Positions 25,848 through 38,000 of a DNA stretch of 64,000 nt are shown in pieces. The position numbers and the translations under genes were made by a program. The notes beneath the pieces are model-generated. The model was not told the origin of the DNA, did no database searches, and worked only from the letters and a program-made list of their open reading frames with translations. Source of the DNA: Stomorhina lunata. Its lineage: Eukaryota; Arthropoda; Insecta; Diptera; Rhiniidae. How positions within the stretch are numbered: position 1 is the stretch's first letter; every line of letters starts with the position of its first letter. Where the stretch lies: the NCBI GenBank assembly GCA_933228675.1, contig OW121741.1, positions 78,654,040 to 78,718,039 on the forward strand, in the 5' to 3' direction.

Positions 25848-26580
25848 GAAATTTTACCACCCGATATAAGCATATATGGTTCAGATATACGTATTAATAC
25901 AATTAAAAAATAAGAAGAAAGTTTATTTTTAAATTTTCAAGTTTTTCTTTATTAACTTTTAAACATTTTAATAGTTACAAAATCAATGTCAATAGTTTCT
26001 TAAAGTCAAGATCATACAATCTAGTAATAGAACACTAACGGTATAGATATAGAAATACAGTTATTATATAAAATAAATAACAGTAGTTTCTCAAAAGATA
26101 AAAGGTAAAATGGCAGGTGAGAAATGACTTAGAAAGGAAAAGAGAATATAATATTTATAACTAAAATATCACAAGGAAAAGACAAGAACGGGTAAATGGA
26201 TTAGAGAGTAATGACTTAGGAAAAGGAAGACCTATGTAAAAGAAAGATACAAAACATTTGAAAAAGTTAAAAGAAAAACCTTAAATTATTATTTTGCAGC
26301 AACTCAGATTTTTTGAAAATTGTTATCTCAAAAACGAAAACTTTAAGTTGAAGATTGGTTTGTTTGTTTGTTGGTCTGTTATCGGGGACTGGAATAATAA
26401 AAAGGTGTTTTACATTGCGTAAGAGTGTCCTTTAAGCACGTAATGCTATGAAGTTGTAATGATGACTTAAGATGCGTTTGGTGAAGAAAAAGATGATGAA
26501 GCTTTCGAAAACTCTTTAGACCTTTAAAAATGCGTTTAGGGTTGATCCTGAATTATGGCTAATTTATCTAAGAGAACAGT
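25848..26580. other. 3' flank of the cuticular-protein gene
   Basis: AT-rich sequence downstream of the minus-strand gene. The nearest good AATAAA on the minus strand is about 630 bases past the stop (near 25948), so the polyadenylation site is uncertain. No other feature is seen. Confidence 0.45.
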
Positions 26581-26883
26581 TTACAGAGTACCAGGAGCAG
26601 GTTCCAAGTTGGCAGAAACAGCGGATTGAATGTGTCCTGGCAAAGGAGCTACGTGAACAGCACCACGGGTCTTGGCAACATAGGTACCGACTGGAGCAGG
26701 TACTACAACGGGGGCTACGACGGGTCCGGATACAATCTGTACAGGACTAGGAATGCCAGCATGGACGGCAATAGCGCCATGGGCAGCAATAATAGCACCT
26801 GGATGACCAACTACAACAGCACCGGGAATGATGGAGCCCTGAGCACCCAAAGCCAAAGCAACCAAGACTACGACAACGGCGAA
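26581..26883 (-). CDS. Low-complexity cuticular protein, exon 2 (most of the coding sequence)
   Basis: This appears to encode a small secreted structural protein of the arthropod cuticle, rich in Ala, Val, Pro, Gly and His. The exon begins after a minus-strand acceptor, TATCTTTTTAG, at 26884-26894 and reads in frame to TAA at 26581-26583. With exon 1 (ATG AAG, 29444-29449) the protein starts MKFAVVVVLVALALGAQG, a clear signal peptide, and is about 102 residues long. The mature part has AV/GHPGA/AHGAIAVHAG repeats and the phrase GTYVAKTRGAVHVAPLPGH, which I recall from adult cuticle protein 1-like proteins; family assignment by memory only. It is complete apart from the unusual intron. An opposing open frame over the same bases is a shadow. 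Confidence 0.85.
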   Translation of the reverse strand, partial: FAVVVVLVALALGAQGSIIPGAVVVGHPGAIIAAHGAIAVHAGIPSPVQIVSGPVVAPVVVPAPVGTYVAKTRGAVHVAPLPGHIQSAVSANLEPAPGTL

Positions 26884-29443
26884 CTAAAAAGATACACAAA
26901 AATTAATTTAGATATATCGGAATAAATATTAAACTTAGGAAGAATAACTGAAAAAAACTTATTAAAATTAGAACTGAGCAAGAACTAGAACTGAACTAGA
27001 ACTGAACTAGAACTGAAGTAGAACTGAACTAGAACTGAACTAGAACTGAACTAGAACTGAACTAGAACTGAACTAGAACTGAACTAGAACTGAACTAGAA
27101 CTGAACTAGAACTGAACTAGAACTGAACTAGAACTGAACTAGAACTGAACTAGAACTGAACTAGAACTGAACTAGAACTGAACTAGAACTGAACTAGAAC
27201 TGAACTAGAACTGAACTAGAACTGAACTAGAACTGAACTAGAACTGAACTAGAACTGAACTAGAAATGAACTAGAACTGAACTAGAACTGAACTAGAACT
27301 GAACTAGAACTGAACTAGAACTGAACTAGAACTGAACTAGAACTGAACTAGAACTGAACTAGAACTGAACTAGAACTGAACTAGAACTGAACTAGAACTG
27401 AACTAGAACTGAACTAGAACTGAACTAGAACTGAACTAGAACTGAACTAGAACTGAACTAGAACTGAACTAGAACTGAACTAGAACTGAACTAGAACTGA
27501 ACTAGAACTGAACTAGAACTGAACTAGAACTGAACTAGAACTGAACTAGAACTGAACTAGAACTGAACTAGAACTGAACTAGAACTGAACTAGAACTGAA
27601 CTAGAACTGAACTAGAACTGAACTAGAACTGAACTAGAACTGAACTAGAACTGAACTAGAACTGAACTAGAACTGAACTAGAACTGAACTAGAACTGAAC
27701 TAGAACTGAACTAGAACTGAACTAGAACTGAACTAGAACTGAACTAGAACTGAACTAGAACTGAACTAGAACTGAACTAGAACTGAACTAGAACTGAACT
27801 AGAACTGAACTAGAACTGAACTAGAACTGAACTAGAACTGAACTAGAACTGAACTAGAACCGAACTAGAACTGAACTAGAACTGAACTGAACTAGAACTG
27901 AACTAAACTAGAACTGAACTAGAACTGAACTAGAACTGAACTAGAACTGAACTAGAACTGAACTAGAACTGAACTAGAACTGAACTAGAACTGAACTAGA
28001 ACTGAACTAAACTAGAACTGAACTAGAACTGAACTAGAACTGAACTAGAACTGAACTAGAACTGAACTAGAACTGAACTAGAACTGAACTAGAACTGAAC
28101 TAGAACTGAACTAGAACTGAACTAGAACTGAACTAGAACTGAACTAGAACTGAACTAGAACTGAACTAGAACTGAACTAGAACTGAACTAGAACTGAACT
28201 AGAACTGAACTAGAACTGAACTAGAACTGAACTAGAACTGAACTAGAACTGAACTAGAACTGAACTAGAACTGAACTAGAACTGAACTAGAACTGAACTA
28301 GAACTGAACTAGAACTGAACTAGAACTGAACTAGAACTGAACTAGAACTGAACTAGAACTGAACTAGAACTGAACTAGAACTGAACTAGAACTGAACTAG
28401 AACTGAACTAGAACTGAACTAGAACTGAACTAGAACTGAACTAGAACTGAACTAGAACTGAACTAGAACTGAACTAGAACTGAACTAGAACTGAACTAGA
28501 ACTGAACTAGAACTGAACTAGAACTGAACTAGAACTGAACTAGAACTGAACTAGAACTGAACTAGAACTGAACTAGAACTGAACTAGAACTGAACTAGAA
28601 CTGAACTAGAACTGAACTAGAACTGAACTAGAACTGAACTAGAACTGAACTAGAACTGAACTAGAACTGAACTAGAACTGAACTAGAACTGAACTAGAAC
28701 TGAACTAGAACTGAACTAGAACTGAACTAGAACTGAACTAGAACTGAACTAGAACTGAACTAGAACTGAACTAGAACTGAACTAGAACTGAACTAGAACT
28801 GAACTAGAACTGAACTAGAACTGAACTAGAACTGAACTAGAACTGAACTAGAACTGAACTAGAACTAGAACTGAACTAGAACTAGAACTAGAACTGAACT
28901 AGAACTGAACTAGAACTGAACTAGAACTGAACTAGAACTGAACTAGAACTGAACTAGAACTGAACTAGAACTGAACTAGAACTGAACTAGAACTGAACTA
29001 GAACTGAACTAGAACTGAACTAGAACTGAACTAGAACTGAACTAGAACTGAACTAGAACTGAACTAGAACTGAACTAGAACTGAACTAGAACTGAACTAG
29101 AACTGAACTAGAACTGAACTAGAACTGAACTAGAACTGAACTAGAACTGAACTAGAACTGAACTAGAACTGAACTAGAACTGAACTAGAACTGAACTAGA
29201 ACTGAACTAGAACTGAACTAGAACTGAACTAGAACTGAACTAGAACTGAACTAGAACTGAACTAGAACTGAACTAGAACTGAACTAGAACTGAACTAGAA
29301 CTGAACTTGAACTGAACTAGAACTGAACTGATTTTTCGAAATCTTGCCAACCAGTTGTTCATTATAGTTTTTATAGACACTTTTAAATCACTTTTTCGGA
29401 ATCGTCCAAATATTTAATAGTTTAAATTCTTGACGAGTCTCAC
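26884..29443 (-). other. Intron of the cuticular-protein gene, filled by satellite DNA
   Basis: 2,560 bases between donor GTGAGA and acceptor CTTTTTAG on the minus strand. All but about 200 bases are the 11-bp satellite. Cuticle-gene first introns are normally short, so the array has probably expanded inside a small intron. Confidence 0.7.
26969..29330. repeat. 11-bp satellite array II
   Basis: About 214 copies of CTAGAACTGAA in the same orientation as array I. Irregular units occur near 27265, 27861, 27885-27905 (5-mer word duplicated, CTAAA variants), 28010, 28860-28885 and 29308. It lies entirely inside the intron of the minus-strand cuticular-protein gene. Confidence 0.97.
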
Positions 29444-29449
29444 CTTCAT
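29444..29449 (-). CDS. Cuticular protein exon 1 coding part (Met-Lys)
   Basis: On the minus strand ATGAAG is followed directly by the donor GTGAGA (29443-29438). Joining to exon 2 at 26883 keeps frame and supplies the missing initiator of the signal peptide. Many insect cuticle genes have exactly this arrangement, a first intron after two to four codons. It was chosen because exon 2 has no in-frame ATG near its start and this is the nearest ATG-Lys-GT(G/A)AG upstream. Inference, not proven by a transcript. Confidence 0.75.
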
Positions 29450-29540
29450 GTTTGCTATATTAAATTATTTGGGAGTTTCTTAAAAGTTTTAAAAATTAAA
29501 AGCTTTCTTGACGCTTTAACGTTAGAAATTATTCTACTGT

Positions 29541-29570
29541 CAACTGATCGTGCACAAAGCCCTTTTATAT
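29541..29570 (-). promoter_or_regulatory. Core promoter of the cuticular-protein gene
   Basis: On the minus strand a TATAAAAGG box (29569-29561) is followed by TCAGTTG (29547-29541), an arthropod initiator-like hexamer. The A of the initiator is 24 bases from the first T of the TATA box, slightly closer than usual. It would give a 5' leader of about 95 bases to the ATG. Confidence 0.6.
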
Positions 29571-30780
29571 CATTACCAGGGTCTTAGCGAACGTGGTCTG
29601 TGGAATTTGACTCGATTGATACCAAGTATGGTAAAATGGTTACTTTGATTTCTTTTGACCAAATCTAATTCATTCCAGAACTATTTGATTTTGCTCATAT
29701 TGAGTACTTCTTTTGTTTTGCCCTGTTTTAATCTCAATTTCAAGTTTATGAGGGTTTAACTTTATAATTTTTTCCTACAGTAAAAATTCTTTAAGATTTA
29801 TTGTCGTCTAAGCTATTTAATTATATTCATAATAATAAGAAATATATAATTGAAACAAGTTTTTTTAAGCCACATAAATAGCCACAATATCGAATCAATG
29901 CAAATACTTAACTCAAATCTAGAACCAGACAAATTGAAAATGAAATTTTTAAGCCAGCCCCAGTTATACAAGGAAATCTGAAACCAATTCAAAACATATT
30001 AATATAACGAAATCGAAATATTTTAACACAAAAACTCCACCCTTGTCAATTTCTAATACAATAACAAATGATTGACTCGGTTACATTTTGTTGTCATTTC
30101 AATCAAATTTTACATCATTTTCGAACATAAAATACGATTTTCAAATATTAAACCTTACAGTACAATTCATTCAATTTAAGCAATATATTTATTTAATTAA
30201 ATAATTGAAACATTTTAATCCCATTCATTACGTCAAATTGTGATTTATTATTCAGTTTTAATGTTTGAGTTAAATAGGTTTTAAATTTAAGTTTAACTCA
30301 TTTAGAATTGAGTGGGTATGAGTGTTTTTTTTTTACTTTTCTACTTTTCTCTCTTGTTAATGAAATTTACACGTGTAACCATTTAGATAAATATTACCTA
30401 ACATTTACCATTCTTTGTCGTCCATCTTAGTTACATAAAAAATCTTTGTTACCAATGGCTATTTCTGATCAAAGTCACGATTTTTAAGTAGACGATTTTG
30501 AATTAAAATTTTAAATCAATGCAAACTATTTTGTAATGCATTTTTGTTTCCAAAGTCTTTGGACTTAGGTTACATGTTTACTTTCTTTAATATTGTTTGC
30601 TTCCACAGAGCGCCTTGATGTCTTTGTTAGATGTTGGAAAAAGGTTTTTTAGGTTAACGATAAATAGGAAGTGTTCCGAATAATGATTGATGCTGTATTA
30701 AGTTATTTAGAAGTTAAACCCTGAGATGTAAAAATTATTGAAAATACGCAATTTTGAAATATTATACAAATTTATCTGAT
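29571..30780. other. AT-rich intergenic DNA upstream of the cuticular gene
   Basis: No coding frame or transposon end recognised; it may hold upstream control elements of the cuticular-protein gene. Confidence 0.45.
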
Positions 30781-32050
30781 TATAATACGTTCACAAATAT
30801 TTTCAAATTTATCCATTTTTATCTTAAATTGTCTATGAAAAAAATTTTATAAACTTTCTACAAAAAATTTTGATACAAATTTTCTTTATTGTAATTTTTG
30901 ATACAAAATGTTCTAACTAAAAATTTTTGATACAAAATTATATAATGAAAAATTTTCATACATTTTTTTAAGATAAAAATTAAATAAATTTTTTATTGTT
31001 TTCAAAATATTTAAAAAAAATTGTATAAAAATGTTCTTTTACAAATTTTTAATGAAAATAATTTTCTTTTAAAATATTTTGTATCAAAAATTTTCTTAGG
31101 AAAAAAAATTTCTATCGAAATTTTAGTATAAACAATTTTCTATCAAAAATTTTTTTGTGGAAAATTTCTTTTAAAAATTTTGTTTTGGAAATTTTTTATA
31201 AAAAATTTTATTTCGAGAATTTTTTTTAAAAAAGTTTTGTATTCACATAAAATTTTTTCTATCGGAAATTTTGTTTTCAAAATCTTCTATAAAAAATTTT
31301 GTTTCGAAAATTTTCTATAAAAAATTCTATTTTAAGTATTTTCTATGAAAAATTTTGTACTAAAAATTTTCTGTACAAAAACTTTGTATTCAAAATTTTT
31401 TACAGAAAATTTTTTTTATAAAAAATTTGTTTCGAAAATTTTCTATAAAAAATTTTGTTTAGAAAATTTTCTTAAAAAAATGTGTTTCGAAATTTTTTTT
31501 TTTTAATTTCTACTAAAAATTGGTTATAAAAAAATTTTATATTTAAAATTTTTTACAGAAATTTTTTTCTATAAAAAATTTATGCCGAAAATTTTCTTTT
31601 TTTATAAAGTTTTTTTTTATAAAAAATTTTCTATAAAAAAATTAGTTTCTAAAATTTTCTATGAAAATTTTGTTTCAACAAATTTCTCTTAAAATTTCGT
31701 AACGAGAATTTTCTATATAAAAATTTGTACTGAAAATTTAGTTTAAACAAATTTGGTGCTAAAAATTGTCTATAAAAATTTTGTATTTTTTATAAAAAGT
31801 TTATTTTTAAAAATTTTCTATAAAAAAATTTTGTTTCGAAAATTTTCCGTAAAAAATTTTGTTTCGAAAATTTGCTATAAAAATTTTTTTTTCAAAAATT
31901 TTCTATAAAAAATTTTGTTCCGAAAATTTTTCATAAAAAATTAATTTTCAAAAATTTCCTATAAAAAATTTTGTCTCGAAAATTTTCTGAAAAAAATGGT
32001 GTTTCCAAAATTATCTATAGAAAATTTTCTATCAAAAATATAATTAATTT
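30780..32050. repeat. Old, strongly diverged 29-bp minisatellite C
   Basis: Units of AAATTTTGTTTCGAAAATTTT plus CTATAAAA recur with many substitutions and small indels; unit length is 29 where intact. The plan resembles arrays at 32424 and 47750 but is heavily decayed, so it is an older member of the group. Confidence 0.8.
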
Positions 32051-32094
32051 TTCGATAAAAAATCTGATAAAATTCATATCACTAATTTCCTTCA

Positions 32095-32400
32095 TGAAGA
32101 CAGCTAGGGCTATATACTAGATTCTTGATACAAAAACACGCCCACTTTTCGTATCTAAAGAATATAAAAGATTTCAACCACTTACTTTTCAACGCACAAC
32201 TTTGAAAATCTTGTGATTTTTTTCAGGTATACTGCCAACCTCCCAGAGAAAATTCCTATAATATCTTGGAAAAATGTGATAAAGGCAAGCCTACTTTTCT
32301 TATGTAAAAAATATATACAATTTTTTAAGTCTTTGACATGTTCTTTTTTAAAAATTTCAAATTTGTGGTGAAGCCAACCCCAATTTTTTTTGTATAAAAA
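32095..32400. repeat. Diverged ~150-bp direct repeat between two minisatellites
   Basis: CGCCCACTTTTCGTATCTAA followed by AGAATATAAAAGATTT (near 32142) recurs as AGCCTACTTTTCTTATGTAA followed by AAAATATATACAATTTT (near 32287). No coding content. Confidence 0.5.
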
Positions 32401-32423
32401 CTTATTTTTTCTATAGAAAATTT

Positions 32424-33906
32424 ACTATTTTATAGTAAATTTTCGAAAATTTAATATAAAATAGTAAATTTTCGAAAATTCCCTATAAAATAGTAAATTT
32501 TCGAAAATTCCCTATAAAATAGTAAATTTTCGAAAATTCCCTATAAAATAGTAAATTTTCGAAAATTCCCTGTAAAATAGTAAATTTTCGAAAATTCCCT
32601 ATAAAATAGTAAATTTTCGAAAATTCCCTATAAAATAGTAAATTTTCGAAAATTCCCTATAAAATAGTAAATTTTCGAAAATTTCCTATAAAATAGTAAA
32701 TTTTCGAAAATTTCCTATAAAATAGTAAATTTTCGAAAATTTCCTATAAAATAGTAAATTTTCGAAAATTTCCTATAAAATAGTAAATTTTCGAAAATTT
32801 CCTATAAAATAGTAAATTTTCGAAAATTTCCTATAAAATAGTAAATTTTCGAAAATTTCCTATAAAATAGTAAATTTTCGAAAATTTCCTATAAAATAGT
32901 AAATTTTCGAAAATTTCCTATAAAATAGTAAATTTTCGAAAATTTCCTATAAAATAGTAAATTTTCGAAAATTTCCTATAAAATAGTAAATTTTCGAAAA
33001 TTTCCTATAAAATAGTAAATTTTCGAAAATTTCCTATAAAATAGTAAATTTTCGAAAATTTCCTATAAAATAGTAAATTTTCGAAAATTTCCTATAAAAT
33101 AGTAAATTTTCGAAAATTTCCTATAAAATAGTAAATTTTCGAAAATTTCCTATAAAATAGTAAATTTTCGAAAATTTCCTATAAAATAGTAAATTTTCGA
33201 AAATTTCCTATAAAATAGTAAATTTTCGAAAATTTCCTATAAAATAGTAAATTTTCGAAAATTTCCTATAAAATAGTAAATTTTCGAAAATTTCCTATAA
33301 AATAGTAAATTTTCGAAAATTTCCTATAAAATAGTAAATTTTCGAAAATTTCCTATAAAATAGTAAATTTTCGAAAATTTCCTATAAAATAGTAAATTTT
33401 CGAAAATTTCCTATAAAATAGTAAATTTTCGAAAATTTCCTATAAAATAGTAAATTTTCGAAAATTTCCTATAAAATAGTAAATTTTCGAAAATTTCCTA
33501 TAAAATAGTAAATTTTCGAAAATTTCCTATAAAATAGTAAATTTTCGAAAATTTCCTATAAAATAGTAAATTTTCGAAAATTTCCTATAAAATAGTAAAT
33601 TTTCGAAAATTTCCTATAAAATAGTAAATTTTCGAAAATTTCCTATAAAATAGTAAATTTTCGAAAATTTCCTATAAAATAGTAAATTTTCGAAAATTTC
33701 CTATAAAATAGTAAATTTTCGAAAATTTCCTATAAAATAGTAAATTTTCGAAAATTTCCTATAAAATAGTAAATTTTTGAAAATTTCCTATAAAATAGTA
33801 AATTTTCGAAAATTTCCTATAAAATACTAAATTTTCGAAAATTTCCTATAAAAAGTAAATATTCGAAAATTTCCTATAAAATAGTAAATTTTCGAAAATT
33901 TCTAAT
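32424..33906. repeat. 29-bp minisatellite D, highly homogeneous
   Basis: About 51 units of AAATTTTCGAAAATTT plus CCTATAAAATAGT, 29 bases. The first 16 bases are a perfect palindrome centred on TTCGAA. Early units carry CCCTATA instead of TCCTATA (about 32470-32670), then the array is almost identical until 33770, so it expanded recently from its interior. Confidence 0.97.
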
Positions 33907-34536
33907 AAGTTGGAGAGTGTTTTGGGGTTTATATTTTTATTAGAATATGATTTCTAGCACAAAATTCGTAATGGAAACTTTCATCATTTGTTCAAAATTT
34001 CCCAACTAAAGCAGTATTTTGATGGAGCACCTATTTAATTACAGTCTCGATTTTCTGATTTTCTGGTTTTCATATTTTCAGTTGACATTAACAAAACTTC
34101 TAAAATTGAAGAATTTTAGAAGCATTAAAGTTTTAAAAACTTCACCAAACACCCAAATCATGTTCTTAAATCAAGGTGAGACTAGAGAATAACTTGGATG
34201 ATTCTAAAAATTGGATTTTGTAAGTCGATGGGTCAGTTAGTCTCACAACAATCTTGTGGTTCTAAAGCAAACAAAACATAAATACAAATAATTCATGTTT
34301 ATGTGTTAGGTACTAGAAGGGTTAAAGCACATATATTAAAACTTTTCTACCCTGGCCGTTTTTAATCAGTTTATTTCGACATTCTCAAAATAAATTTTAT
34401 ATCAAATAGAAATTTTCTATTTTAAACAAATTTCCAAATAATATTTTTTGAGATTTAAATTTTTTGATAAAGTTTTGAAAACTTTTCCTAATTTAAATTA
34501 AAATCAAAGTTTAATAAATATCAAATATTTTAAGAA
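33907..34536. other. Intergenic DNA upstream of the small spliced frame
   Basis: AT-rich, no feature recognised apart from the possible 5' leader of the gene beginning at 34537. Confidence 0.4.
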
Positions 34537-34743
34537 ATGGCGAGATTAGTTTTTGCTGAAAAGACAAAAGGCGCAAGTAATAAACTATTTCGGGTAAATA
34601 TTTTCTTTTTCAATTTAAATTAAAAATACAAAAAAACATTACTTTTGTAGTTAAAAAAATCGGCAGGATGGCGCAGTGTGCGTTTGTACTTAGAGCCATC
34701 ATCACGTAAATGGTGGGAGGATCCGGATATTGTGGTTGCGTGA
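34537..34743 (+). CDS. Small spliced reading frame, function unknown
   Basis: Exon 1 (34537-34593) starts at ATG in AAGAAATGG and encodes MARLVFAEKTKGASNKLFR. It ends at CGG followed by donor GTAAAT. A 57-base intron (34594-34650), typical of fly introns, ends in CTTTTGTAG. Exon 2 (34651-34743) stays in frame, LKKSAGWRSVRLYLEPSSR and KWWEDPDIVVA, to TGA. The product would be 49 residues, basic, with no signal peptide or membrane segment. Exon 2 is much more GC-rich than its AT-rich surroundings. Alternatively exon 2 ends at 34739, because GTGAGT at 34740-34745 is a perfect donor; the gene would then continue past satellite array III. I do not recognise the protein. Confidence 0.45.
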
Positions 34744-35062
34744 GTTTGAAAATTATTTGATTATCTGCATTTACATATTTCTATTGTTATTTTTTGGGGA
34801 AAGTTATTTATTTGTTTGATGTGATTGTGGGTTTTTGATTTAACGACATTTAGCGTTTTGTTTGATGAAGTGCTAAATTTATGAGTTTATTGATTTAATA
34901 TGAAAAATGTGACAAGTATAATTTATGCATTTTTTAAATTGATTTGGAGACATTTGCTAAAAAAATGGAATAAATAGCTTCTTTTGGACAGAATTTTTAG
35001 CTAAAAAGGGTGGCTCAAAATAAAATTTAAAACAACCAGAACTAGAAAAGATTATAACTGGA
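34744..35062. other. Spacer between the small frame and satellite III
   Basis: No feature recognised. It would be intronic if the donor at 34740 is used. Confidence 0.4.
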
Positions 35063-38000
35063 ACAGACTAAACTAGAACTGAACTAGAACTGAACTAGAA
35101 CTGAACTAGAACTGAACTAGAACTGAACTAGAACTGAACTAGAACTGAACTAGAACTGAACTAGAACTGAACTAGAACTGAACTAGAACTGAACTAGAAA
35201 CTGAACTAGAACTGAACTAGAACTGAACTAGAACTGAACTGAACTAGAACTGAACTAGAACTGAACTAGAACTGAACTGAACTAGAACTGAACTAGAACT
35301 GAACTAGAACTGAACTAGAACTGAACTAGAACTGAACTAGAACTGAACTAGAACTGAACTAGAACTGAACTAGAACTGAACTAGAACTGAACTAGAACTG
35401 AACTAGAACTGAACTAGAACTGAACTAGAACTGAACTAGAACTGAACTAGAACTGAACTAGAACTGAACTAGAACTGAACTAGAACTGAACTAGAACTGA
35501 ACTAGAACTGAACTAGAACTGAACTAGAACTGAACTAGAACTGAACTAGAACTGAACTAGAACTGAACTAGAACTGAACTAGAACTGAACTAGAACTGAA
35601 CTAGAACTGAACTAGAACTGAACTAGAACTGAACTAGAACTGAACTAGAACTGAACTAGAACTGAACTAGAACTGAACTAGAACTGAACTAGAACTGAAC
35701 TAGAACTGAACTAGAACTGAACTAGAACTGAACTAGAACTGAACTAGAACTGAACTAGAACTGAACTAGAACTGAACTAGAACTGAACTAGAACTGAACT
35801 AGAACTGAACTAGAACTGAACTAGAACTGAACTAGAACTGAACTAGAACTGAACTAGAACTGAACTAGAACTGAACTAGAACTGAACTAGAACTGAACTA
35901 GAACTGAACTAGAACTGAACTAGAACTGAACTAGAACTGAACTAGAACTGAACTAGAACTGAACTAGAACTGAACTAGAACTGAACTAGAACTGAACTAG
36001 AACTGAACTAGAACTGAACTAGAACTGAACTAGAACTGAACTAGAACTGAACTAGAACTGAACTAGAACTGAACTAGAACTGAACTAGAACTGAACTAGA
36101 ACTGAACTAGAACTGAACTAGAACTGAACTAGAACTGAACTAGAACTGAACTAGAACTGAACTAGAACTGAACTAGAACTGAACTAGAACTGAACTAGAA
36201 CTGAACTAGAACTGAACTAGAACTGAACTAGAACTGAACTAGAACTGAACTAGAACTGAACTAGAACTGAACTAGAACTGAACTAGAACTGAACTAGAAC
36301 TGAACTAGAACTGAACTAGAACTGAACTAGAACTGAACTAGAACTGAACTAGAACTGAACTAGAACTGAACTAGAACTGAACTAGAACTGAACTAGAACT
36401 GAACTAGAACTGAACTAGAACTGAACTAGAACTGAACTAGAACTGAACTAGAACTGAACTAGAACTGAACTAGAACTGAACTAGAACTGAACTAGAACTG
36501 AACTAGAACTGAACTAGAACTGAACTAGAACTGAACTAGAACTGAACTAGAACTGAACTAGAACTGAACTAGAACTGAACTAGAACTGAACTAGAACTGA
36601 ACTAGAACTGAACTAGAACTGAACTAGAACTGAACTAGAACTGAACTAGAACTGAACTAGAACTGAACTAGAACTGAACTAGAACTGAACTAGAACTGAA
36701 CTAGAACTGAACTAGAACTGAACTAGAACTGAACTAGAACTGAACTAGAACTGAACTAGAACTGAACTAGAACTGAACTAGAACTGAACTAGAACTGAAC
36801 TAGAACTGAACTAGAACTGAACTAGAACTGAACTAGAACTGAACTAGAACTGAACTAGAACTGAACTAGAACTGAACTAGAACTGAACTAGAACTGAACT
36901 AGAACTGAACTAGAACTGAACTAGAACTGAACTAGAACTGAACTAGAACTGAACTAGAACTGAACTAGAACTGAACTAGAACTGAACTAGAACTGAACTA
37001 GAACTGAACTAGAACTGAACTAGAACTGAACTAGAACTGAACTAGAACTGAACTAGAACTGAACTAGAACTGAACTAGAACTGAACTAGAACTGAACTAG
37101 AACTGAACTAGAACTGAACTAGAACTGAACTAGAACTGAACTAGAACTGAACTAGAACTGAACTAGAACTGAACTAGAACTGAACTAGAACTGAACTAGA
37201 ACTGAACTAGAACTGAACTAGAACTGAACTAGAACTGAACTAGAACTGAACTAGAACTGAACTAGAACTGAACTAGAACTGAACTAGAACTGAACTAGAA
37301 CTGAACTAGAACTGAACTAGAACTGAACTAGAACTGAACTAGAACTGAACTAGAACTGAACTAGAACTGAACTAGAACTGAACTAGAACTGAACTAGAAC
37401 TGAACTAGAACTGAACTAGAACTGAACTAGAACTGAACTAGAACTGAACTAGAACTGAACTAGAACTGAACTAGAACTGAACTAGAACTGAACTAGAACT
37501 GAACTAGAACTGAACTAGAACTGAACTAGAACTGAACTAGAACTGAACTAGAACTGAACTAGAACTGAACTAGAACTGAACTAGAACTGAACTAGAACTG
37601 AACTAGAACTGAACTAGAACTGAACTAGAACTGAACTAGAACTGAACTAGAACTGAACTAGAACTGAACTAGAACTGAACTAGAACTGAACTAGAACTGA
37701 ACTAGAACTGAACTAGAACTGAACTAGAACTGAACTAGAACTGAACTAGAACTGAACTAGAACTGAACTAGAACTGAACTAGAACTGAACTAGAACTGAA
37801 CTAGAACTGAACTAGAACTGAACTAGAACTGAACTAGAACTGAACTAGAACTGAACTAGAACTGAACTAGAACTGAACTAGAACTGAACTAGAACTGAAC
37901 TAGAACTGAACTAGAACTGAACTAGAACTGAACTAGAACTGAACTAGAACTGAACTAGAACTGAACTAGAACTGAACTAGAACTGAACTAGAACTGAACT

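Noticed and set aside
26626..26925. 99-codon frame on the plus strand
   Set aside because: Antisense shadow of the cuticular-protein exon, whose protein composition, signal peptide and splice sites are convincing.
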